Origin: Sebastes aleutianus | Lineage: Eukaryota > Chordata > Actinopteri > Perciformes > Sebastidae | DNA: 64,000 nucleotides | Reading direction: 5' to 3' | Assembly (NCBI GenBank): GCA_916700875.1 | Contig: CAKAKS010000039.1 | Location: 6,907,544-6,971,543, forward strand | In this document: positions 40,901 to 49,700 of the stretch, piece after piece | Layout of the letters: every line of letters begins with the position of its first letter | How positions within the stretch are numbered: position 1 is the stretch's first letter | Position numbers and translations under genes: made by a program | Notes under the pieces: generated by a model | The model's database searches: none | What the model was told of the DNA's origin: nothing | What the model saw: only the letters and a program-made list of their open reading frames with translations

Positions 40901-42672
40901 CTGTGAAATGGATCATTTGGGAATGAAAGTTCAGCAATAGAGACCAATTAAATTCAGAGATATCAGTAATAGACTCTGAGTCTGCTGCATTTCTGCATTG
41001 ATTTGTTTTTGTTTTTGCTGAGAAATACACTCAGTGTTCTGTTGTTGATATGAAACTGACAGGAGAATCAATCAGGAGGGTATTTAAGTAAGTCCCCCCT
41101 TAATAATCCCTTCCCAGGTCCCACCCTGTTGTACTATTTGCTTAAACACTTAACTAAAACTCATTGGTAGGTGGGGTCCAGCTCAGGGGGTGTAGGTGTT
41201 TTGCCGCTCCCCTAATGGTACATTTGATCAGGGATCAAACTAAACCTAACAACCACTGGATGTGTGAGTTTACATGTAATCCAAATTCATGATGACCACC
41301 AGCACTCGATCTACAAAAAAGGAAGCCAAATCTGATCAAAAGCGTATCACCAGAAGCAGAAGGAAATTAGATTTTCCATACATTATTTTTCATTGGTGGG
41401 GTGACATTATGTGATTACACACATTGACTCAAGACAATATAGAAAGATGACAATCTTTAATTAACAAATACATGTTTTAACTACATACTTTACTGTTTGA
41501 TTTGAATTAGGGCTGTCAAAGTTAACGTGGTAATAACGCATTAACACAAATTTGTTTTAATGCCAATCATTTCTTTAACGTGTTAATGCAACGTGCGATT
41601 TTTACGTTGTAGCGGGCTCATTTAATTTAATGCCAGAGGGAAGATACTGGTACCATATGAAACTAGAAAACCTAATGAATCCATTGGTAACAACCATGTC
41701 ATACTAGCTTGTTGTGAAGGAGGTTAAATGATGCTCCAAACTTATGCTCAATTTTGGCGAGGAAAAACTGACATGGCCATTTTCAAAGGTGTCCCTTGAC
41801 CTCTGACCTCAAGATATGTGAATGTAAATGGGTTCTATGGGTACCCACGAGTCTCCCCTTTACAGACATTCTCACTTTATGATAATCACATGCAGTTTTG
41901 GGCAAGTCATAGTCAAGTCAGCACACTGACACACTGACAACTGTTGTTGCCTGTTGGGCTTTTTGAGCATATTTTTTGATGCTAAATGCAGTACATTTGA
42001 GGGTTTCTGGACAATATTTGTCGTTGTTTTTTGTTGTTAATTGATTTCCGGTACTACAAATATACATACATTTGTATTAAGCAACATATTTGCCCACTCC
42101 CATGTTGATAAGAGTATGAAAAGATCTCCCTCTAAGGTACATTTTGAACAGATAAAAAATGTGTGATTAATTTGCGATTAATCGAGATAAAATATTTTAA
42201 TCCATTGACACCCCTAATTTAAATATTATGTTAACTATTCAGGCCTCCCCCCCCCCCCTCCCCCCCCCCCAAGGGGCTACGATGCATCAAAGGATGCAGG
42301 TCTCATGACTAACCTGTATTCATCCTGAAAAACACTGTTTTCATTCACCCCCTTCTGCTCTCTCTGTCATGTTAATGACAAAGCAAACACTGTTTCTTTC
42401 CACCTTTTCGCACCATGTGACAGTCTTCATTGATATTCAGCAGCCTTTAACACATTCAGTACCGGTCACAGGTGGTATTGTCTTTTAAAGGGGTGTTAGA
42501 GTAAATTAGTCGTAGTGATCGATTAACAGCGGCTATCAGTACGTCAATCACTGTTTGTATAATGCTTATTGTTTTCCTCCTTCTGTAGCTCAGTGATCAG
42601 CCTTCGCTGGAGGAAGCCATCAGAATAGCATCAAGAATACAGCAAGGAGAGTCGCCGGGCCTGGATGATTGA
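31996..42672 (+). CDS. znf143: Zinc finger transcription factor ZNF143 (Staf)
   Basis: Fourteen coding exons: 31996-32101, 32472-32660, 32818-32898, 33358-33554, 34876-34944, 35030-35146, 35323-35398, 36493-36618, 37598-37777, 38092-38319, 39070-39218, 39377-39529, 40629-40757 and 42589-42672. Together they give 627 residues. The N-terminus MLLAQINRDSQGMAEF and the end IASRIQQGESPGLDD match vertebrate ZNF143. The N-terminal half has repeated activation units (ADGSTAYIQH, LEDGSAAYVQH, LEDGTTAYIH, LEDGSTAYIQH). Residues about 237-438 hold seven C2H2 fingers, the last (CNHCGKTYKQISTLAMH) with the short Cys spacing. The protein activates snRNA and many mRNA promoters and anchors promoter loops. 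The first coding exon is preceded by the acceptor CCACTCCAG. No break is seen. Confidence 0.96.
33695..34023. mobile_element. Repeat family R5 in znf143 intron 4, reversed
   Basis: It ends AACTAATCATTGCAGCTCT, the reverse of the family start at 20068. It contains TTGTTTTGTCAGTCC and AAACCCAAAGATATTCAGTT. Confidence 0.7.
34233..34717. mobile_element. MITE R6 in znf143 intron 4
   Basis: The ends are TTAGGGATACATCAATCTG and TATTGGTGCATTCCTAAT; inside, AGTATCCGCCGATACC is mirrored by TGAGTCAGTATCGGACTG. No transposase; about 485 bp. Confidence 0.65.
36140..36305. repeat. Teleost interspersed repeat in znf143 intron 7
   Basis: Contains CATGAGCATGCACTTGG and GTGGCAAGAAAAAACTCCCC, strings I recognise from a repeat found in many fish genomes. 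The class is uncertain. Confidence 0.55.
37095..37425. repeat. Interspersed repeat with internal tandem units in znf143 intron 8
   Basis: Two related units of about 130 bp each contain GAACACAAT, GGAATTTCTT, CGTCCAC and GGTCAAGGTCA. They include GGTCACTGTGACT (37261-37273) and GGTCATTGTGACC (37395-37407), ERE-like palindromes. A reversed relative is at 63175-63385. Confidence 0.65.
38520..38760. repeat. Repeat family R5 fragment in znf143 intron 10
   Basis: Shares AATAAACTGAATATCTTTGG and GACTTTGGGAAA with the other R5 copies. Partial and diverged. Confidence 0.55.
39748..39965 (+). mobile_element. L1/Tx1-like LINE ORF2 C-terminal remnant
   Basis: In one frame the segment reads CWRQCGQMNANPSHIFWLC followed by IKIQTFRDR. 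It continues, after a base offset, as VIQILRYKILRVPQIVYLGL and IPGDIIHKKDI. The Cys-rich CWRC/HIFW pattern is typical of the end of L1-type ORF2 in fish. It is truncated and interrupted, in znf143 intron 12. Confidence 0.75.
40160..40500. repeat. Unclassified interspersed repeat in znf143 intron 12
   Basis: Contains AACATGTTTCCACAAAGGAA and GGTCTTCGTCAGGGCATTG, resembling the end segments of a repeat frequent in fish introns. It follows the LINE remnant and may belong to a different insertion. Confidence 0.45.
41508..42217. mobile_element. Transposon family R1 copy 3
   Basis: Full-length relative of the copy at 52-698: TAGGGCTGTCAAAGTTAACG at the left and CCATTGACACCCCTA at the right. The DR1-like motif TGACCTCTGACCT lies at 41797-41809. 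It is in the last intron of znf143. Confidence 0.75.
42243..42271. repeat. Poly-C tract
   Basis: Two runs of C separated by a T in the last znf143 intron, a strand-asymmetric low-complexity tract. Confidence 0.9.
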
Positions 42673-42927
42673 TGGACTCATTATGGACCATGATTTAGGA
42701 TCAAAACCATCTCAATTGGACTATATCAACGAGAGAAATCACAAGTCTTCCTCCATGTTTTGTTTTTTTTCACAAAAGAACTAGCTTTTATGTGTACATA
42801 GGATTTTGATAACTGGAGTTCTGCTATGCTATTTTGTCCCTCAACCAAAAGGATGGGAGAGGGGAAATTGCTTTCTAATGTTTATGGTGCACAGTGCACA
42901 GTGCAGTGTACAGCTAATGCTATTTCT

Positions 42928-42933
42928 AATAAA
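42928..42933 (+). terminator. znf143 polyadenylation signal AATAAA
   Basis: AATAAA lies about 255 bases past the znf143 stop codon and is followed by an A-rich stretch. Confidence 0.65.
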
Positions 42934-43039
42934 AAAGAAAAAAGTGTGATTAGTTGACTAGCTGATTTTGAAAACCCAAATCTCCCTGTTAAACATTCAA
43001 AACCAGCATACCCACAGCAGATACAGAAATAAATATGAT

Positions 43040-43050
43040 ATAGATAGATA

Positions 43051-43100
<50 letters not shown>

Positions 43101-43210
43101 TATACATATACATATATGTATATATACATATACATATTGATTAGTCGCTCGATTATGTTTAATCAATTATGTATGTACACACACACATATACATATGTGT
43201 GTGTGTGTTA
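43040..43210. repeat. TA/CATA dinucleotide-rich repeat
   Basis: Runs of (TA)n, (CATATA)n and (TGTG)n with self-complementary order, likely able to form cruciforms. Located between znf143 and wee1. Confidence 0.85.
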
Positions 43211-43544
43211 TAAATTCAATTAAGGGTTACATAAAATGTAATTTATGAAAATGGATTAATATTAAGGTGTGCAACATTTGTTGTAGAACTTAGTTGAGAC
43301 AAAAAAAGAAAAATTATATAAGAATACATGTAATAGATATTATGAAAACACGACCTTAGTATAACCTTACAGATGTAGATGACACATAGAGCAGAGGTGT
43401 TATCAGCTGTCAGCCTTATCATAAACCACTGATAAGAGACAATGTTCAAGGCCCATATTCACACGGGTGTTTCTGCAATTTGGGAATTTTCCACCATGAA
43501 TTGGAAAGTTTATGTTTTAAAGCCCCCCTTAGACTTAAGCAGTG

Positions 43545-44070
43545 ATTGAAATGAAGTAAGTACATGTATTCAACTATTGTAATTCAGTACAATCCTGAGG
43601 TACTTGCACTTTAACACGAGTTTTCTTATTATGCTTCATAGCTCCTAGTTCACCTAGGCGAATATTCTACTTTTTACTCCATTACATTATTTTATAAACA
43701 AAATACATATGGAATTATAAAATATGACTGCACTATAGATTAAACTATCCATCCGTGTAAAAAGTAATGAAAATGTGCTCCACCTCCACCAGTTGTAACA
43801 TTAAAATGCAAGTTAAAGAATCAGTAATAATATTGCAATATGATAAAACTATCTGAAAGGCACAATTCTACCCATAAAGTATTTCAATATAAACATACTC
43901 AATTGAAATTAATATCAATATAACATACTCTATTAAGTAAACACATATTATGTATTTATATTTACAACATTTCCCTCTGAAATTTAGTAGAGTAGAATGG
44001 CATAAAATTAAATACTCAGGTAAAGTAAAATTACCTCAAAATTGTACTTAAGTATACTATCCACCATGGT
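43545..44070. repeat. Fish repeat fragments between znf143 and wee1
   Basis: Contains the recurring AAGTACATGTATTCAACT start and a GTACTTAAGTATACTATCCACC end, the same family as the split repeat at 26120-27190. No gene is seen from 42950 to 44240. Confidence 0.5.
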
Positions 44071-44239
44071 GTTTTATTACTATAGAATAATAGTTTTATA
44101 TGTATTGTGTGTTGTATAACTAAACAGAAAGTGGTCTATATTCAGATTTGACCTTTAATCTACTCATGTATTGCGGCTTCATTGATCATACCGCCTCAAT
44201 AATGGACCTATTGTCTCTCAGACTTGATGTAATTAATTG

Positions 44240-44844
44240 TATTGTATGATGAAAGGCGGTTCGCGCCAGATCGCACTCTGTTGCCTCGGATGACGTAACA
44301 CCTCCCACTTCCCCCACCCCTCAAAACTCCATTCTAGAACGCCCATCTTTCAAAAAATCCGAGCCTCCCTCTGATTGGCTGCGCGCGGAGCCACCTGACC
44401 AACGGTCGCGGGAAGTCCTTCTTTTGCCACGCGCGTGATAGGAAGAACCTTCAGTTAGTAGTTGACTCATTCAAAACTTTTTTTGTAAACATTGGTGTGT
44501 TTTTTGTGTGATTTTAACACGGAAACACGCGTTTTCTAGCGTCTGTGACTTATTAAGAAGCTAGTGACGGATACTGGAGCTCAACTGGACCGAGGATATT
44601 GTGTTTTATTGTAGTTATAACACCGTTTCATCGACGTTGACGCCATTTCTCTCCGCTCTGGATGGGCGTGTTGCAGTTACATGTTAACGGACCTTTAAGC
44701 GACATTTTTGGACAGTTTTTGGACACGATACCTTTCATTTAAGGTAGTAAAAAGTGTGTTTTTATTGTAAGTAACGCTACTACAACAGTAGTGGTGTCCA
44801 ACCGTGTGATTTCGTCGACGACAGCAGGGTTTAAATCCTGAAAA
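44240..44844 (+). promoter_or_regulatory. wee1 promoter and 5' UTR
   Basis: A GC-richer, CpG-containing interval ends at the wee1 ATG. Recognisable sites are: an E2F-like TTCGCGCC at 44260-44267, a CRE/ATF site TGACGTAA at 44291-44298, a reverse CCAAT (ATTGG) at 44374-44378, the palindrome CACGCGCGTG near 44429-44438, and an exact AP-1 site TGACTCA at 44463-44469. There is no canonical TATA. AP-1 and cell-cycle control of WEE1 are reported in mammals; binding here is inferred from sequence. Confidence 0.6.
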
Positions 44845-46685
44845 ATGTCGAGCTACAGTCGCCACCGACACGGACCTGCGTCTCCTAAAGCTCCACCGAT
44901 CCGACAGAAGCTCCAGTTCACATCCAGCGACGGAGAGGATGAACCCATAGAGGACGTTAACAACAGCACCGGAGGAGAGTCCGGCTTCACGGAGATGGAC
45001 TCCCCGATGCCAGAGAGACGAGACACCGTGGACAAGCTGCTGCTGGATGGAGACGGAGGAGGCAACAGCAGCCCGTTGAATCAGTCCGACGTGGAGCTGT
45101 GGGACGAGGAGAGCTTCGGGTCTCCGTCGTCTCTCCTGCGGTCACCGAGCAGCAGCGTGATCTTCAACACATGCTCACCGTCACCGAGGAAGGCTTCTCG
45201 GTTGTACGGAGGAGTTGGGGGGTCACCGGAGAGATCCTACATGCAGGACGACGGAGAAGCATCCAGTTCACCGATCCCAGACTGCCCCGACACACCTCCA
45301 CACAAAACCTTCAGGAAACTCAGACTATTTGACACTCCACACACACCAAAGGTTGGTATTTTGTTGATATAAAACAATGTTTATTAGAGATCATTGGCAT
45401 AATTTACATGCATGTTTTCATGGGACACATTTAAACGTTTATCAGCTTGCAAAAAAAAAACACTTCCACACAATATTTAACAGTGTCATTTATTTATGTT
45501 TATTTGTTTTGCACAATTTAAGACTATACAATATAACACAAAAATAAATGAATAATATAAAGTGCAGGAATAGGCAAAAAATAATATTTCTTTATATTTT
45601 TAGAATAAAAGAAAAAATAAAGAAAAAGAATGATCATACCAACAAGTGCACAGTCAGAAACAAGTAGGATTATATATAAAACCTTCAGAAAACTCAGACT
45701 CTTTGACACACCACACACACCAAAGGTTAGTATTTTGTTGATATAAATAGAGATCATTGGCATAATTTACATGCATGTTTTCATGGGACACATTTAGACG
45801 TTTATCAGCTTGCAAAAAAACACTTCCACACAACCGTTTTACAGTGTAGTTTATTTATTTTTTTGACACCACACACAAATAAAATAAAAATAGTGCAAAT
45901 TTAGTGCTTATAAAATAGTGTGATTCCAAACAAAACCTGGTTAATAAACAATATATGGTTGGTAGTTCTGAGTTAAAGTATTGTGGAATATATTAAACTG
46001 GGTGAAGTGCAGTGTAATCTGTAAAAACAACAACTTCAAATCATCTGGCTGGCTGACTACAGAGGGAGCATTTTGTAAGAGTACAGTTGTACATGAAGTG
46101 GGTCACTGTGGTTAAGTGACACAGCAAAAATATCCTCTGGAATTCAAAAACCTGACCTGATTTGTTTGTTTTAGCTTGTTTTTCGTTGATTTTCTTTCCA
46201 ATTCAACACATGACAAGATGCAAAATAGGATGGTCTGCAGGACAGATAATAATGCACTAAAACAGTGCACTTTCATAGACTAAGCTACTGGAGTTACCCT
46301 GCACCTCCACATAAAACCTTCAGAAAACTCAGACTTTTTGACACAATGCACACACCAAAGGTTAGTATTTTGTTGATATAAAACGTAAATTTCATTTCGA
46401 ACATGTAGAATACAAAAAAATAAAGAAAAAGAGAATGATCATACCAACAAGATGACAGTCAGACACAAGTAGTATTTACATACAATGAAAAGCATAAGAA
46501 AAATAAATTGTCAACACTTGTTTTTCGTTGATTTTCTTTCCAATTCAACACATGACAAGATGCAAAAGAAGCCAAATAAATGTGCAAAAAAAGGTTGAGA
46601 CATTTAGAAAACACAATTACACTGTAAAATGTTGTGTGGAAGTGTTTTTTTTGCAAGCTCACATATTAAGCTGATAAATGTTTAA

Positions 46686-46737
<52 letters not shown>

Positions 46738-49700
46738 TAACTTTATTGATCCAGAGGGAAATTCAAGTTTCCAGCATCACAGTTCCATAGTGCAAAACAT
46801 GTTAGTAAAAAGGCAGAAAAAAGTTAGTAGTGCAAAGTACAAAGTACAAAAAAAATATACCAGATATAAAAATACAAGGAGATGAAGAAAACTGTTAAAA
46901 CTGAATATACTGCAGAGTAACAGTGGTGATACACGACTATTAAAAAAGTGAATATAGTGCAGAAGAGACTGTTAAAAATGAGTATAGTGCAGGGTAACTC
47001 CAGTAGCTTAGTCTATGAAAGTGCACTGTTTTAGTGCATTATTATCTGTCCTGCAGACCGTCCTTTTTTGCACCTTGTCATGTGTTGAATTGGAAAGAAA
47101 ATCAACGAAAAACAAGCTAAAACAAACAAATCAGGTCAGATTTTTGAATTCCAGAGGATAGTTTTGCTGTGTCAGTTGACCACAGTGACCCACTTCATGT
47201 ACAACTGTACTCTTACATAATGCTCCCACTGTAGTCAGCCAGCCAGTTGATATGAAGTTGTATGTCTGGGCATGTTTTTTCTTTTACAGATTACACTGCA
47301 CTTCCTTTTAAACACCCAGTTTAATATATTCCACAATACTTTATTTCAGAACTACCAACCATATATTGTTTATTAACCAGTTTTTTGTTTGGAATCACAC
47401 TATTTTATAAAGTAGATAGTCTGCCTTTTTTAAATCTGTACTCTTTTCTCTCTGCTGCTGCTGCTTTCATGTAATTAACAAAGCACTAAATCTGTCTTTT
47501 TTTTGTTCCCCCCAGAGTTTGCTGTCCAAAGCCAGGAGCTCTGGCTCGGGATCCTCCAGCAGGAGAGTTGCCCTGTTCAAGAATGTGGAGCCTTCAGGAA
47601 AGTCAATCACAGACAGCATCAGGAGACAGCAGACCCCTCTGGTCAACTTTAACCCCTTCACCCCTGACTCAATCCTCATCCAGTCTGCCACACAGCAGAG
47701 AAACAGGAAGCGAGCACACTGGAATGAGTAAGTTTTTCTGTCTTGTTAGAAGTACCCCTTTGTTCTTTTAAGAGGGATCAATCCCCAAAATCTAAAATAC
47801 CTGCAGATTGTAAAGCTTTTCCAAAATAGCTGGGGGGGGGAGTTGACAAGCTGTAGTCAATATTTTGGTTACAAACTTCCTGGTCAGTTGGTGTACAATA
47901 ACTTTTCATCTTTGTTATTACGGAAATGCAAAACCTGTTCACAAGTTCAACCGTTATCTTGAACACAGATCAAACTCATTGTTGTAATAACCCAGATACG
48001 TTAAAGCCGTTGACTAAGGCCAGGGGGTTTGGCTGGGAACCAAAACCTCATGGTTACTGGTTAACTGGGCCATGTGCTTGTGAAGCCTCCAGTGCTGCCC
48101 TCTGCTGTACAGAATGCTAACCAACACCCTCTTTTGTCTGTTATCTTTCAGCTCTTGTGGAGAAGACATGGAGGCAAGTGACGGTGAGGGAGAGGAGGAA
48201 GCTTTGCCACCATCTAAGGTAATTAAATGTGATTTGCATTAATTACACATAGTGATACGCACATATGCAGTTAGGAATACAGTTCATTTATTTCTCTTCA
48301 GTAGAAACTTGTTACGTTTTGCATTTTCAACTTTGTTTTAGAGCTGTAACTAATGACATTTGCATTATTGATAATTCTGTTGGTGTTTTTATCGCTTAGT
48401 TGATTGATCATAAGCCTATAAAATGCTCGAAAATAGTACAAAAAAATAATAAATCCCAGAGCGTTTTAAAATTCTTGTTTTTGTCCAACCACCAATCCAA
48501 AACCCAAACATATTCAATTTACTACACTATAGAAGAGAGAAAAGCAGCAAACCCTCACATGGAATGGAAAACAATATAAAGAGTATATTTATAGTGGACT
48601 GAAGGGTGGGCGCTACGCTTCTGCAACAATGTCGTGGGTCGTGATGGCTTTGTCAGCTGTAACCATCGTATAGAGCAGCGACCATGTGCTAGCAAGTGGG
48701 CACACAAACATGCAGGAATATGCCCTGACAGAACGCAGTCGGACCAGCTATGTCGACAAAGTCTTTCTAAATGTCTGTGAAGCAACTGACATGTAAATGT
48801 TGATAATTAATTTGTTCTTCTGCCCTCAGAGGATCACCATGATGGAAAGCAACATGATGTCCAGGTACACCTCCGAGTTCCTCGAGCTGGAGAAGATCGG
48901 CTGTGGAGAGTTTGGTGCTGTGTTCAAGTGTGTGAAAAGACTCGATGGCTGCATCTACGCCATCAAGCGATCAAAGAAACCTCTGGCAGGATCAGTAGAC
49001 GAGTAAGTTGACTTTATAACAATCTCAGAAACTCTTACAGAAGATAATGTCTTATTATGGGGACTCTTTACCTGAAGTCCGGCATCCAAAGTGTCTACTC
49101 TAAACCTTAAAATTGTCTAAAGATGATATTTAATGTGTTAAAACTACCACCATTTGAACATTGTGCTACTAGTCATTTTTGTAATAAAGGTCACACTTTT
49201 CAAAGTGGTGGACATGCCGATTTTTAATGAAAATTTCCCCTCAATAATCAATATTATAGAGTACATGCAGTACAATGCACCCAAGTTCTCCTTTACGTAA
49301 TTAGACATACAGGTTGATAAAAGCTGTTTCGTGGAAAGACTTGAGGCACCATTTTCTCCTTCACTTTAACTACAAAGCTTACCCCAGACGTGTCTTAATT
49401 AAAATGGTCTGTTCCCCTCCTCCACAGACAGAACGCCCTACGGGAGGTGTATGCCCATGCCGTGCTGGGCCAACATCCCCACGTGGTGCGTTACTACTCA
49501 GCCTGGGCCGAGGACGACCACATGCTCATCCAGAACGAGTACTGCAACGGCGGCACGCTATCAGACGTCATCTCAGAGAACTACAGGCGACTCAGTTACC
49601 TGACTGAGCTGGAGCTGAAAGATCTGCTGCTGCAAGTCACTCGAGGACTCAAGTACATCCACTCTACGTCTCTGGTGCACATGGACATCAAGCCAAGTGA

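Noticed and set aside
41150..41260. Possible tRNA-derived SINE head (GGGTCCAGCTCAGGGGGT followed by GATCAGGGATCAAAC)
   Set aside because: The A- and B-box-like strings are weak, and no cloverleaf or repeated copy is found in the window.
42882..43166. 94-codon minus-strand frame after znf143
   Set aside because: It is produced by the TA/CATA dinucleotide repeat.
44853..45065. Minus-strand serine-rich frame opposite wee1 exon 1
   Set aside because: Shadow of the coding strand with no independent signals.
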